This document shows, one piece after another, positions 9,141-18,068 of a stretch of DNA of 64,000 nucleotides (position 1 is the first letter of the stretch; each line of letters starts with the position of its first letter). The stretch covers positions 1 to 64,000 of the forward strand of contig JADLDO010000070.1 of assembly GCA_020846635.1 (NCBI GenBank), written 5' to 3'. Both the position numbers and the translations under genes were made by a program. Under the pieces are notes generated by a model that saw nothing but the letters and a program-made list of their open reading frames with translations, was not told where the DNA came from and ran no database searches. This stretch comes from Caldilineaceae bacterium (GTDB taxonomy: Bacteria; Chloroflexota; Anaerolineae; Caldilineales; Caldilineaceae).

Positions 9141-10898
9141 GTGTACAAAGTATCGAGTTGGCTAATTGCCGGCGTTGCCGCACTTAGCCTCACATGGGCA
9201 ACGGCCTCCGTCGCCCTGGCAGAAGAGTATCAGTGTACAGGGACCGTCGGCACAGAATCGTTGGATAACATTGTTGTGCCGGACGGTCAGACTTGTGTCT
9301 TAAATGGCACGCACGCCGAAGGCAACGTCGTCGTGGGGACAGGCTCCACGCTTCAGGCAAGCGGCGTCTCGGTAGATGGCAACATTCAGGCTGAAGGTTC
9401 AACGAATGTAACGGTTAACAACGGCTCGACGGTAGGCGGGAGTATCCAGCTTAAACAGGGTGGAAGCGCAACCGTGGCCGGTGTGAATGTCGAAGGCGAT
9501 ATTCAGTTTGAGCAGAATAGCGGCGCAATTAGCGCTGATAACAATGTCGTCGGCGGCAATCTCCAGGCCTATACCAATCGGGGCGGGATCGACATCCGCA
9601 ACAACCGAATCGACGGCAACTTGCAGTGCATAGAGAATAATCCAGCACCCACGGGCGGTAATAACCAGGCTGCCAGCCTCGAAGATCAATGTGCCGGCCT
9701 AAGCGGCACACCGCAGCAGCCTACACCTCAACCCACTACACAACCCACTCCAGTGCCCACCGTCCAACCGACGCCGACCACGCAGCCCCCAGGGGGTGAT
9801 GAAACATGCCAGCGTACCATCGGCAACCAGACCTTTGAAAACCTGTTTGTGCCCGATGGCAAAAATTGTGTCCTCAATGGCACGCGCGTCGATGGCAACA
9901 TCATCGTAGGCACAGGAGCGACGCTCCAGGCAAGTGGGGTCGTTGTGGGTGGTAACATCCAGGCCGAAGGCGCGGCGAATGTAACCGTTAACAACAATTC
10001 TTCGGTGGGGGGTAACATTCAGATCAAGCAAGGTGAGACTGTTGCCGTGATCGGCACCCAAGTCGAGGGTGATATCCAGTTTGACGACAACAGCAGCCAG
10101 ATCACAGCCGACAATAATGTTGTGGGCGGCAACCTGCAAGCCTTTACCAATCGCGGCGGGCTCATCATTCTCAATAACCGCATCGATGGCAACTTGCAGT
10201 GCAACGAGAACAATCCAGCGCCCGTGGGCAGTAACAACCAAGCGGCAAGCCTAGAGGATCAATGTGCAGACCTGGACGTTCCTGCCAATCCAGAGCAGCC
10301 TTTACCGCCAGGGGGTGATGAAACCTGCCAAGCCATTTTGGGCAACCAAACCTTTGAGAACCTCACCGTTCCCGATGGGCAGACCTGTGTCTTAAACAGT
10401 ACGCGCGTTAATGGCAACATCGTCGTGGGGACAGGCTCGACGCTCCAGGCGAGTGGCATCTCGGTGGGTGGCAACATCCAGGCGGAAGGTGCGAAGAATG
10501 TTATCGTGGTCGGTGATGACGATCAGGCGGTTGGCGCGACAAATGCAGCGGTCAGCGCGCTCTCGTCGGTGGGCGGTAGTATCCAGATTAAGCAGGGTGA
10601 AAGCGCCACGGTTGCCAATGTGCAAGTGACTGGCGATATTCAGTTTGAGCAGAACAGCAGCCAGATCACTGCCGACAACAATGTTGTGGGCGGCAACCTG
10701 CAAGCCTTTACCAACAGCGGCAGGCTTACCATCCTCAACAACCGCATCGACGGCAATTTACAATGCAATGAGAATACTCTCGCGCCGCTGGGCAGTAACA
10801 ATCAGGCGACGAGCCTAGAGAATCAGTGTGAATCTCTCAGCGCACAGACCCCTGGATTCCCAGTCGGAATCTACATGCCCACCGTTTTGGCCCGGTAG
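9141..10898 (+). CDS. Secreted protein with three long beta-solenoid-like repeats
   Basis: A 585-aa exported protein starting at GTG 9141 with AAAGGA upstream. Residues 1-27 form a signal peptide ending near SVALA. Three homologous repeats of about 150 residues follow (about 30-185, 220-375, 392-565). Each carries four cysteines at equivalent places (start, CVLN, LQC, DQC), suggesting two disulfides per repeat, and many short G-N-I-x-V/Q-rich strands (NNVVGGNLQA, VGGNIQAEG) suggesting a right-handed beta-helix. A Pro/Thr/Gln-rich linker separates repeats 1 and 2. Repeat 3 has an extra insertion of about 15 residues around GDDDQAVG. The chain ends in YMPTVLAR, a hydrophobic tail like those I recall on Chloroflexota surface proteins. 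Function unknown; adhesin or wall scaffold are possible. Confidence 0.8.
   Translation: MYKVSSWLIAGVAALSLTWATASVALAEEYQCTGTVGTESLDNIVVPDGQTCVLNGTHAEGNVVVGTGSTLQASGVSVDGNIQAEGSTNVTVNNGSTVGGSIQLKQGGSATVAGVNVEGDIQFEQNSGAISADNNVVGGNLQAYTNRGGIDIRNNRIDGNLQCIENNPAPTGGNNQAASLEDQCAGLSGTPQQPTPQPTTQPTPVPTVQPTPTTQPPGGDETCQRTIGNQTFENLFVPDGKNCVLNGTRVDGNIIVGTGATLQASGVVVGGNIQAEGAANVTVNNNSSVGGNIQIKQGETVAVIGTQVEGDIQFDDNSSQITADNNVVGGNLQAFTNRGGLIILNNRIDGNLQCNENNPAPVGSNNQAASLEDQCADLDVPANPEQPLPPGGDETCQAILGNQTFENLTVPDGQTCVLNSTRVNGNIVVGTGSTLQASGISVGGNIQAEGAKNVIVVGDDDQAVGATNAAVSALSSVGGSIQIKQGESATVANVQVTGDIQFEQNSSQITADNNVVGGNLQAFTNSGRLTILNNRIDGNLQCNENTLAPLGSNNQATSLENQCESLSAQTPGFPVGIYMPTVLAR
9228..10836 (+). repeat. 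Three diverged direct repeats inside the surface-protein gene
   Basis: Copies run roughly 9228-9705, 9798-10275 and 10314-10836. They share long identical blocks such as those encoding NNVVGGNLQA and RIDGNLQC, with copies 2 and 3 closest. This indicates internal gene duplication with a recent event or gene conversion between copies 2 and 3. Confidence 0.85.
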
Positions 10899-10942
10899 TC
10901 TGTCTCATGTAGTGTTCTCACGATGATCTAACCAGTCGTCAC

Positions 10943-11010
10943 GTCATTCCGCGCCCCGGGGCATACCAGAAGGGGATTCCTCCTGCGCCTGCCCCAGGGC
11001 GCGGAATGAC
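10943..11010. repeat. REP-like 21-bp inverted repeat between convergent genes
   Basis: Arms at 10943-10963 and 10990-11010 match at 20 of 21 positions (starting GTCATTCCGCGCCC, ending GGGCGCGGAATGAC). The 26-nt centre contains AGAAGGGGATTCCTCC. GTCATTCC...GGAATGAC ends are common in bacterial interspersed palindromes. It lies between the convergent surface-protein and DHFR-like genes and could terminate both. Confidence 0.7.
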
Positions 11011-11068
11011 AATGCACGCTAAATATGGCCCGGTGATCATCAAGACTCGCCCGTCACTGAGCCTGGAT

Positions 11069-11635
11069 TTATTTGATAATGCGGTACAGAAGATGCGTGA
11101 CCCTGGGGGATGTGATCACCCGTGTGCTTTCCAGTTCGATATGCGTAGCGCCTAGATGGTCGAACAAGCGGATGCCCTCACCGATGAGGATGGGTGCAAG
11201 ATGAATCTGAATGGCATCCAGTAACCCTGCTTTGAGGTACTGTTGAGCATTATTTGCACTACCTCCAACCGCTACATCTTTGCCCCTTGCGGCTGTTTTT
11301 GCCTGTTCAAGCGCGCTTTCGATACCATCCGTGACGAAGACAAACTTTGTGTTGCCCTTTGCTACTCTTTTTGGAGCTTCGTGGGTAAGAACGAAATGCG
11401 TAGCCGTATGCGGATTGTCCACGAACCCATCCTGCTGCTCGCCCAGCTCATAAGTTCGCCGCCCCAGGATGATTGCCCCCAGCGTATTGATCGATTCTGC
11501 AACGACTTCGGCGTCGCTCTTCGCCACTTGCCCAGCAGGCGCAAAGTACCAATCATGCAGCCCCACATCAGCGCCGTTGGGTCCGGCAATAAACCCATCG
11601 AGCGACATCGCCATATCTAGAATGACTTTTCCCAT
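11069..11635 (-). CDS. Dihydrofolate reductase family protein (RibD C-terminal type)
   Basis: A 188-aa NADPH-dependent reductase of the DHFR/RibD-C fold. MGKVILDMAMSLDGFIAG at the start, the DxxxxGRRTYE segment (ILGRRTYELG) and DVAVGGSANNAQQYL near residue 120 are the usual landmarks, the last resembling the cofactor-binding GG motif. The start at 11635 is fixed by AGGAGG just upstream. The open frame continues hundreds of bases further but overlaps the MFS gene antiframe and is not used. It sits downstream of the MFS gene on the same strand, 38 bp away, probably in one operon. True substrate unknown; family members often act on pyrimidine-like compounds. Confidence 0.9.
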   Translation of the reverse strand: MGKVILDMAMSLDGFIAGPNGADVGLHDWYFAPAGQVAKSDAEVVAESINTLGAIILGRRTYELGEQQDGFVDNPHTATHFVLTHEAPKRVAKGNTKFVFVTDGIESALEQAKTAARGKDVAVGGSANNAQQYLKAGLLDAIQIHLAPILIGEGIRLFDHLGATHIELESTRVITSPRVTHLLYRIIK

Positions 11636-11673
11636 AACACCTCCTGCTTGTCTTTTGTCAAGCGCATATCTTG

Positions 11674-13014
11674 TTAAGCCTCGTATGTTGTAATCTGGGC
11701 ATTGAGTGGCGCTTCCAATTCCTGCCCTTGATATTGGGCTGACAGCAGGCGATAGGAGTTTGTCTGCATTGCCGCCAGCGTCACTGCCAGCCCAATCAAC
11801 CCGGCAGCCATAAACAACAGTGCGATCCCCCGGTCTGTTCCTGTGCCAAACCAGGGCCCTAGCAGTTCCACGCCCGCGCCGGTCGTCATAAACGGAATGA
11901 AGATCAATTGTGCGATGGGGCCGACCATGAACGCCGTGATAGGCGAGGCCGCTTGCTCGATGCTTTGGGCAAAGCCAAAGACGCGTCCCTGCCGTTCGGG
12001 CGGGATTACCTTTTGCAGAATGGTCTGCTCTGACGCTTCGACGACTGGTATCAGGCACAAGTAGATAGACATACCCACTGTCAGCAGCACAATGGAGGCT
12101 TGGCTTGTAAAGAAGATGCAGATCGTCCACAAGATGATATTGACGAGAAAGAGCGTTCGCAGCGGGTTTTTGCCCAACCCTTGCTTGGCGACAACCAACC
12201 CGCCCACGATAAACCCTAAGCTTAGAAAGCCCCACAAAATACCCCAGGTCTGTACTGAAACAAGTTGCAAGCCATAGGCATCCATCAGCGACATAAAGAC
12301 GCCACCCAAGAAGTTGTTGAAGGTTTGAAAGATGATCAGCCCGAAAAGCCCCGGCACGAGTTGTATGGTCTGGATTGAGCCACGGATGTCAATGCCCTGT
12401 GCATGACCTTCGCTGTGGATAATTTCCTTTTCCGGTATGGATATGGCCGCAAGGTGAAGCAAGACCACAATGCTCAGTCCGATTGCGCCAACGAGCGTCC
12501 AAAACATGCCGAGAAAGCCGATAACGAGGCCGCTCATGATGGACGCCGCGAGGAAGGCCACACCATTGGCTGTGCCGACCATGCCGTTTGCGCGCGCCCT
12601 TTGATCTTCGGATATTAAGACCGTAACGAGCGTTGAAAGGGCGATGCCGCGTAGATTGCCGGCAATGGCCCCGGCAAGTGCCAGCACGATGAAGACCCAA
12701 AGCGTAATGCTCGATGGATTCGTAAAAACATCAGGTGGGGTCGTGACATAAAGGATGCAGGCGACAGCATACAAAACCAGCGAAGCTATGCTTGAAAGAG
12801 TCATCGCCGTTTTCTTCTTGGTATGGTCCACAACCGAACCAAGCAGGAAGCCGGAGAGAGCGACTGTTACGAGATAGACGCCCGCCATGACCGACGTAAC
12901 GATCACAGACTGTGTCTGTAGATAGGCCCAAAAGGTGACGGCAAACCAGACAAACGTATTGGTCAGTGAAGCAGCCAGTGAGTTTCCCAAAACGGCGTAA
13001 AAGAGTTTCGTCAT
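11674..13014 (-). CDS. MFS transporter, drug-efflux type (DHA3/EntS-like)
   Basis: A 446-aa membrane protein with about 12 hydrophobic helices, of the major facilitator branch that includes macrolide and enterobactin exporters (MFS_3). The LGSVVDHTKKKTAM loop between helices 2 and 3 corresponds to the family DRxxRR motif A. A second cytoplasmic loop VIPPERQGRVFGFAQSIEQ near residues 340-360 is also typical (PxxxxGRVxG). The start has GGAGG at good spacing. It likely exports a toxic compound by proton antiport; substrate unknown. It heads a short minus-strand group with the DHFR-like gene. Confidence 0.88.
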   Translation of the reverse strand: MTKLFYAVLGNSLAASLTNTFVWFAVTFWAYLQTQSVIVTSVMAGVYLVTVALSGFLLGSVVDHTKKKTAMTLSSIASLVLYAVACILYVTTPPDVFTNPSSITLWVFIVLALAGAIAGNLRGIALSTLVTVLISEDQRARANGMVGTANGVAFLAASIMSGLVIGFLGMFWTLVGAIGLSIVVLLHLAAISIPEKEIIHSEGHAQGIDIRGSIQTIQLVPGLFGLIIFQTFNNFLGGVFMSLMDAYGLQLVSVQTWGILWGFLSLGFIVGGLVVAKQGLGKNPLRTLFLVNIILWTICIFFTSQASIVLLTVGMSIYLCLIPVVEASEQTILQKVIPPERQGRVFGFAQSIEQAASPITAFMVGPIAQLIFIPFMTTGAGVELLGPWFGTGTDRGIALLFMAAGLIGLAVTLAAMQTNSYRLLSAQYQGQELEAPLNAQITTYEA

Positions 13015-13117
13015 TCGTTCAATCCTCCGGCTTACAGCAACGCTGCGACTGCGCTGCGTACAATGTTGGCGACAGCATGGCAGCGATGGTTGGGAACGGT
13101 GTAAATTCGGCCTGAGT

Positions 13118-13513
13118 TTAGGCTTCGAGAATGGCTTTTAACGTCTTTAGATCGTGCTCGATTGCCTTCGCATCCGCAGCGAATTCCTCATCGGACACAC
13201 CCGGATGGCGATAGAGGGTAAAGACGAACTCGCTGCCATCGTTATTGGGAATGACGCGCATGGGATTGTTGATTGTTTCCCCAGATGGCAACGTGACATC
13301 ATGATCCAAAATGCCAAAGTTGTTTTTAGCAGCGAATTTGACTTTGACGCTCCCCATAGGAGAGTCGGCAATCCACTCGTCACCGGCCTGGCGTATTGAA
13401 CCACTCAGCCCCGCTGCCCATTGGGGAAGGTTCTCAGGATTCGAGACAAAGGCGTAAACCTCGTCTGCTGCGCGGTTGATTGGTGTACTGATATGTCTAG
13501 CAAAAAAGGTCAT
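13118..13513 (-). CDS. SRPBCC (START/Bet v1-fold) family protein
   Basis: A 131-aa polyketide-cyclase/START-like protein. The typical opening HISTPINRAADEVYAFVSNPENLPQWAAGL (a ligand-cavity helix-grip fold) is followed by alternating strands and a long C-terminal helix (EEFAADAKAIEHDLKTLKAI). Such proteins bind small hydrophobic ligands; no catalytic residue can be assigned. The start at 13513 is supported by AAGGAAA upstream. It is followed by the MFS gene 103 bp downstream and preceded by the HHH gene 41 bp upstream, all on one strand. Confidence 0.88.
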   Translation of the reverse strand: MTFFARHISTPINRAADEVYAFVSNPENLPQWAAGLSGSIRQAGDEWIADSPMGSVKVKFAAKNNFGILDHDVTLPSGETINNPMRVIPNNDGSEFVFTLYRHPGVSDEEFAADAKAIEHDLKTLKAILEA

Positions 13514-13554
13514 CGGAATCTTTCCTTTTCTCGACTTTAGCGATCGTGACTGCT

Positions 13555-13776
13555 TCACTTCCCGCTGGCGAATGACAGCCCCTTGGCGGCAAGCGCTCTG
13601 TGCAGTTGCTTTAGCGCGTTTGGCCCGATGCCATGGAGCTGTTTGATTTCGGCCTCGCTGACCTGGGCTAGCTGCTCAAGCCGTGTGTAGCCGGCCCCAA
13701 CGAGCGCGCGCATGGCTGGCGCGGCTAACCCGGTAGGAAGATGGCTTTCCTGCGCGCTGCTCTGTTCATTCGTCAT
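13555..13776 (-). CDS. Small helix-hairpin-helix DNA-binding protein
   Basis: A 73-aa protein with a single helix-hairpin-helix pair: TGLAAPAMRALVGAGYTRLE and VSEAEIKQLHGIGPNALKQL, the second carrying the GIGxxA hairpin used for non-specific DNA backbone binding. Similar stand-alone HhH proteins exist next to unrelated genes in many bacteria; the function is unknown. The chosen start at 13776 lacks a strong ribosome site, so the N-terminus is uncertain. The frame upstream overlaps the esterase and is not used. It lies 16 bp downstream of the esterase stop. Confidence 0.75.
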   Translation of the reverse strand: MTNEQSSAQESHLPTGLAAPAMRALVGAGYTRLEQLAQVSEAEIKQLHGIGPNALKQLHRALAAKGLSFASGK

Positions 13777-13792
13777 TTTTGGTTTCTTCTTA

Positions 13793-14575
13793 CTAGCGTT
13801 CAACTTGTGGGTACACCCTGGCGATGCCATGCAGATAGGTAAGCGCAATCCCCTCGGCACCGTGACCTTCACCGGCATAGATTTCGCTGCTAACCGTCAA
13901 ACTAGGGTAGTTGCCCTGCTCTAAGAAAGCAACAAATTGCTGAAAGTTAGGAATGTCATCCTCCTCCAACTCACCTACTGAAAGGTAAAGGTGAATCGGA
14001 TTGCTGGCATTCCGCGCAGCCAACTGCGCGTCGTGTTGAATCCAATAATCATACGTGTGTTTCAGAATCGCGCTGCCGGAGATATAGCGCTGAAACGCAT
14101 CCGGCTGCTGGAACAACGCATAGAGCACAAAGATGCCACTCGTCGAATAGCCTTGCAGACAGCGATCCGAGGGAATGGTGCGATAGTTCGCATTAATAAA
14201 AGGGATCATCTCCTGCGTAAGGGCATCTAAAAAGAGGTTTGACACACTATCGCTAGACGCACCGGGAACCCCGGGAATGTCAAAATCAAGGTCTCGCAAC
14301 TGAACCCATTGATCAGAGGTTTCCATGTCATAGCCAATGCCGACAATGATCAGCTCAGGTACTTTCCTGAACCAATTGCTATAGGGCGTCAACCCAGCCG
14401 CCACACCAAAGTTGTAGTCACCGTCTAACACATAAATCACGGGATACGCCTGTGTAGAGGTCTTGTAGCTGTCCGGAAGAGCGACGGACAGGTGGTACTC
14501 CCGACCACGGATAGTAGAGAAGATCGTTCGCTCCTCTGTGCCGAACAAGGCTGCCCGTGGGTATTGTTCACTCAT
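13793..14575 (-). CDS. Esterase of the Fes/IroE (esterase D-like) family
   Basis: A 260-aa alpha/beta hydrolase of the putative esterase family that contains siderophore esterases and S-formylglutathione-type enzymes. Landmarks are YPVIYVLDGDYNFG, the ELIIVGIGYD strand, the nucleophile region CLQGYSTSGIFVLYALF (G-Y-S-T-S-G) and a C-terminal AGEGHGAEG histidine. The absence of a signal peptide argues for a cytoplasmic role. AGGAGG precedes the ATG. It is first in a tight minus-strand set with the HhH and SRPBCC genes. The substrate could be a siderophore or an aryl ester; this is inference. Confidence 0.85.
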   Translation of the reverse strand: MSEQYPRAALFGTEERTIFSTIRGREYHLSVALPDSYKTSTQAYPVIYVLDGDYNFGVAAGLTPYSNWFRKVPELIIVGIGYDMETSDQWVQLRDLDFDIPGVPGASSDSVSNLFLDALTQEMIPFINANYRTIPSDRCLQGYSTSGIFVLYALFQQPDAFQRYISGSAILKHTYDYWIQHDAQLAARNASNPIHLYLSVGELEEDDIPNFQQFVAFLEQGNYPSLTVSSEIYAGEGHGAEGIALTYLHGIARVYPQVER

Positions 14576-14637
14576 ATATGCCTCCTTTAGTTTGTCATGC
14601 CGCCCAGATTCTGTTGGTCTTGGCTTCTTTTTGTAGA

Positions 14638-15006
14638 TTATGATGGGCGGTACTGCCAGAGTTGAACCAGATTGCCCTCTGGATCCTTCAAAGTCGCAAT
14701 AGAGAGGTCGTCGTAGGCTGTCGGATTCTCAACAAACTCGACGCCAGCCCCCTTCAGCCGCTTCCAGTCTGCGTCGAGATCATCGCTTGCTAGGCCGACC
14801 ATGTGCCGTGCCGGGTCGCTGTTTCGCCCGCGCACCTCGCTGTGCGTGCCCAGCCCCAGTGCCGGGACATCCGGCGAATCGGCTCCCAGCAAGACGAATC
14901 CCGGTGATTCCAAGACTACCTTAAGCCCCAGCAGATCGCGATAGAAGGGCAGCAAGTGATTCAGGTCTTCGCTCCAAATCGACGCGCCGCCAAATTGCGT
15001 AATCAT
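14638..15006 (-). CDS. VOC (glyoxalase/bleomycin-resistance) family protein
   Basis: A 122-aa vicinal-oxygen-chelate protein with the two expected beta-alpha-beta-beta-beta modules: WSEDLNHLLPFYRDLLGLKV early and MVGLASDDLDADWKRLKGAG later, closing with DPEGNLVQLWQY, whose Glu/Gln region usually supplies a metal ligand. It may be a dioxygenase, a glyoxalase or a sequestering resistance protein. The ATG overlaps the TAA of the DoxX gene (TAATG), with AAGGAG inside the DoxX end, so translation is coupled. Confidence 0.88.
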   Translation of the reverse strand: MITQFGGASIWSEDLNHLLPFYRDLLGLKVVLESPGFVLLGADSPDVPALGLGTHSEVRGRNSDPARHMVGLASDDLDADWKRLKGAGVEFVENPTAYDDLSIATLKDPEGNLVQLWQYRPS

Positions 15007-15422
15007 TATATTTCTCCTTCCACGGATAGGCTTGCATTGTGATCGGGCAATCCTCGCGCTGCAAAGGGCTTGACCTTCCAGCGCATGTAGGCCACAAAGG
15101 TGACGAGCGCAAAGATGACAGCCGCCATGATCGCGCTGCTGGTTTCGCCCCTGGACAAGTGCAGAACGGTGGCGCACGCCATCAAAACCATCAGACAGGC
15201 CGCGGTCACAGCAGTCAACCAGGGTAGGATGCGCGTGATCCCTGGCAAGATAAGACCCACTGCTGCGAGAATTTCAGCCACGCCAAGAGAAATGCGGAAC
15301 CAGGGGGCAAACTCAGCATTCATGATATCGACCAATTCTGCGGGTGGCGACAGAAAGAGCCATCCATGCCACAGATACAGCGCTGCCAGTAATACCTGAA
15401 GAATCCAGAGTACAACATTCAT
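15006..15422 (-). CDS. DoxX family membrane protein
   Basis: A 138-aa four-helix membrane protein of the DoxX/DoxD-like family. Helices fall at about residues 3-25, 45-65, 72-92 and 97-117; the WHGWLFL and ISLGVAEILAAVGLILPG segments are family hallmarks. Members are linked to thiol/redox stress and small-molecule oxidation, but the mechanism is unclear. AGGAG lies upstream of the ATG. It is coupled to the downstream VOC gene, suggesting a joint role in handling a reactive small molecule. Confidence 0.85.
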   Translation of the reverse strand: MNVVLWILQVLLAALYLWHGWLFLSPPAELVDIMNAEFAPWFRISLGVAEILAAVGLILPGITRILPWLTAVTAACLMVLMACATVLHLSRGETSSAIMAAVIFALVTFVAYMRWKVKPFAARGLPDHNASLSVEGEI

Positions 15423-15462
15423 CGCTTCTTCTTCTCCTTTTGTCTTGCGGATTTAGTGGCAA

Positions 15463-16332
15463 TTAGGCCGGCACAGGCGAATGTACAGCATACATGAACC
15501 GTCGCGGCTGCGCCTGTTCGCGCAGACCGGCAAAGAGATCATCCTCGATCTCGCGCCCACCGTTGACCAGGCTCATGGCCCGATAATAGGTTTGCGTCGC
15601 CCACAGGCGGGTATGCAGCTCGCCGGACACAGCTTTGAGCCTGGGCAGATTGGGTAATTGGGTGCGGTGGCAGATGATGGCCTGCCAGGTCTGCTCCCAA
15701 TAGCCGGAGATATCAATGCGGGTGGTAATCGCCCACTCCGGCCAAGTGGTAAAGTATCGCTCAACGCTATCCACCGGCATCACCAGATGACCAAAGGTGG
15801 ACTCATAAGGCTCTTGCTCCGCTTGCAGAAAGGCTCGATAGTATAGTTTGGCGACGCGGTGGGGCGAGTCTGTGCCGGTGCCTTGATAGCTGGGATCGGC
15901 TGCCGCCATGACCGCGGTCGTGGTCAACTGGGAGATGGCGATGTGGTCGGGGTGTCCATACATGCCGTTGGGATCAAACGTGACCACCACATCCGGGCGT
16001 ACCCGGCGCAAATGCGTCACAATCTTGGCAATAGCCTCGGCAGGGGCCACTTGATCCAACTCTCCATCCTGGTAATCCAGAAAGATGACCTTTTGCAAAC
16101 CGAGCATTTGCGCCGCCGCCCGCAACTCGGCTTCACGCATGCGCCCTAGCTCCTGTGGGCCTGGATCATCGGCGGCTGGACCGAACCAGCCGCGCTCGCC
16201 GCGAGTCGCCATGACCAGATAGGTTTGGACGCCTGATGCGGCGTATTTTGCCAGGGTTCCCCCGGTCGCCAATGACTCATCGTCGGGATGGGCCAGCACA
16301 CACATGAGTTTTAATGGTTTGTGATTCATCAT
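15463..16332 (-). CDS. PIG-L family zinc deacetylase
   Basis: A 289-aa N-acetylglucosaminyl-type deacetylase (LmbE/PIG-L). The zinc motif AHPDDESLATGG (residues 14-25) and the third ligand in YGHPDHIAIS (about residue 125) are intact, as is VVVTFDPNG. Relatives are MshB, Mca and BshB, which deacetylate or cleave amides in low-molecular-weight thiol metabolism. Which of these applies is not decided by sequence alone. It lies 40 bp upstream of DoxX on the same strand. An alternative start is one codon in. Confidence 0.92.
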   Translation of the reverse strand: MMNHKPLKLMCVLAHPDDESLATGGTLAKYAASGVQTYLVMATRGERGWFGPAADDPGPQELGRMREAELRAAAQMLGLQKVIFLDYQDGELDQVAPAEAIAKIVTHLRRVRPDVVVTFDPNGMYGHPDHIAISQLTTTAVMAAADPSYQGTGTDSPHRVAKLYYRAFLQAEQEPYESTFGHLVMPVDSVERYFTTWPEWAITTRIDISGYWEQTWQAIICHRTQLPNLPRLKAVSGELHTRLWATQTYYRAMSLVNGGREIEDDLFAGLREQAQPRRFMYAVHSPVPA

Positions 16333-16433
16333 TGCACCTGTATATCACCCGTTTATACTTCTTGCTCCTACAGACGATTCGTTAGAAATTCCTAAGCCGT
16401 TGCTATCAACTCTGTCCCACCACAAATCTGTGC

Positions 16434-18068
16434 CTATGCGCGCGGCTCATTTCGGACCACAACCGGAACAAGCACCGGCTCGACGCCCCCATGGATAGAA
16501 TCAGGGTGTATAAAATCTGGGTGCGCGGGATGCGGTTGTTCCTCAATGCCAGAATCTCTGCGTACATCGCGCAGCAAGAGCGCAGCGAGGAGGGCCGCGC
16601 CCGCCATCAGCACGACGTTGATGACAGCGGTCAGATGCAGCCCCTGGGTGAACGCGTCCTGGGCAGCGTTGAGCAGCGCTGCGCCAAGCGGGCCGGGTAA
16701 CTGGGCGGCTGCTGCCACTGCGCCGCCGATTGTGTCGCGCGCGACCTCTGCCGCCTCATGGGGGATACCGCTAGGGAGGGCCTGTGCCATCACGCCTCGA
16801 TAGACAGCGGTGCCGATGCTGCCGAGGATGGCAATGCCGAGCGCACCCCCGAATTCAGAGCCGGTCTCGGAGATTGCCGATGCCGCGCCCGCGCGCTCCG
16901 GTGGCGCGCTGCTGACGACCATGTCAGCGGTCAGGATAAAGATCAGGCCGAAACCGGCGCTCATGACGATGTTGGCGATCACGACTATCGCCAGTGCGGA
17001 GTCTCCACCCGCCCGGGCCAGCATCCCATAGCCCGCACCTGCCAGGAGCAGCCCGAGTACAATCAAAGAGACTGGACGTACCCGGCGTACGATCACAGGG
17101 GCCAGATTTGAGGTCACGACGACAGCAAGTGTTCCAGGCAGCGACCACAGACCCGCCTGCAATGGCGACAACTCCAATACGAGCTGCATATATTGCGCGA
17201 CGTAGAGAAAGCCTCCGAAGGCGACAAAGACACCGAGCGTATTCGTGACCACGGACGCGCTGAAGGCGCGGTTGGCAAAGAGCCGCAGGTCGAGCAGCGG
17301 GTCAGCGAGCGTCCGCTGCCGCTGCACAAAGAGCGTGCCAACGACCAGACCGGTCACGATCGAGAGCGCGGGCAGCCAGCCCCAACCGTCCTGGGCGATC
17401 TGCTTGAGCCCATAGATTGCCGGCAGCACTGCCACCAGTGACATGCCCGCGCTGATAAAATCTAAACGGCCTGCCTTTGGGTCACGATACTCCGGCAGCA
17501 GGATCGGCCCTACGATCAGCAGCAGCACCATCACCGGCACACCCACCAGAAAGACCGAACCCCACCAGAAGTATTCGAGCAGCACCCCGCCCACCAATGG
17601 GCCAACCGCGCCACCTGCCGCAAAACTGGTGCCCCATATGCCAATCGCGACCGTCCGCTCATCGGCATCGTGGAACATGCTGCGGATCAGGGAGAGGGTG
17701 GAGGGAGCCAGCGTTGCCCCGGCGACGCCGAGCAAGGCGCGGGTGGCGATCAGCATCGCCGCGCTGTTGGAGAATGCTGCCAGGATTGAGGCGATGCCGA
17801 AGGCAGCAGCGCCGATCAGCAGCAGCTTTTGGCGGCCAATGCGGTCGCCCAGTGTCCCCATGATCAGCAGCGACCCCGCGACCATGAACCCGTAGATGTC
17901 CACGATCCACAGCAGTTGGGAACTGCTGGGCTTCAGGTCGGCGCTCATGGCTGGTACTGCCAAATTTAGGACGGTCAGATCAAGGGAATAGAGCAGGCAG
18001 GGGAGGGCGATGACGGCGAGCCCGATCCATTCCTTGCGGCCTGCTTTGGTTGGGGATACTGCGTTCAT
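16434..18068 (-). CDS. MFS drug efflux transporter, DHA2 (EmrB/QacA) family
   Basis: A 544-aa membrane protein with about 14 transmembrane helices, a proton-driven multidrug exporter of the DHA2 family. Motifs include LGDRIGRQKLLLIGA (motif A), LDLTVLNLAVPAM in helix 1 (motif D1) and ALLGVAGATLAPSTLSLI in helix 4. The start at 18068 is preferred because AAAGGA lies upstream; six codons can be added at an earlier ATG. It is transcribed divergently from the HxlR-like gene at 18334, the classic arrangement of an efflux pump and its local repressor. Substrate unknown. Confidence 0.93.
   Translation of the reverse strand: MNAVSPTKAGRKEWIGLAVIALPCLLYSLDLTVLNLAVPAMSADLKPSSSQLLWIVDIYGFMVAGSLLIMGTLGDRIGRQKLLLIGAAAFGIASILAAFSNSAAMLIATRALLGVAGATLAPSTLSLIRSMFHDADERTVAIGIWGTSFAAGGAVGPLVGGVLLEYFWWGSVFLVGVPVMVLLLIVGPILLPEYRDPKAGRLDFISAGMSLVAVLPAIYGLKQIAQDGWGWLPALSIVTGLVVGTLFVQRQRTLADPLLDLRLFANRAFSASVVTNTLGVFVAFGGFLYVAQYMQLVLELSPLQAGLWSLPGTLAVVVTSNLAPVIVRRVRPVSLIVLGLLLAGAGYGMLARAGGDSALAIVVIANIVMSAGFGLIFILTADMVVSSAPPERAGAASAISETGSEFGGALGIAILGSIGTAVYRGVMAQALPSGIPHEAAEVARDTIGGAVAAAAQLPGPLGAALLNAAQDAFTQGLHLTAVINVVLMAGAALLAALLLRDVRRDSGIEEQPHPAHPDFIHPDSIHGGVEPVLVPVVVRNEPRA

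Noticed and set aside
9228..10836. CRISPR or satellite DNA
   Set aside because: The long repeats are in frame and code for homologous protein domains with conserved cysteines.
11636..12235. Upstream extension of the DHFR-like reading frame
   Set aside because: It lies antiframe within the MFS gene, and the reductase start at 11635 has its own AGGAGG.
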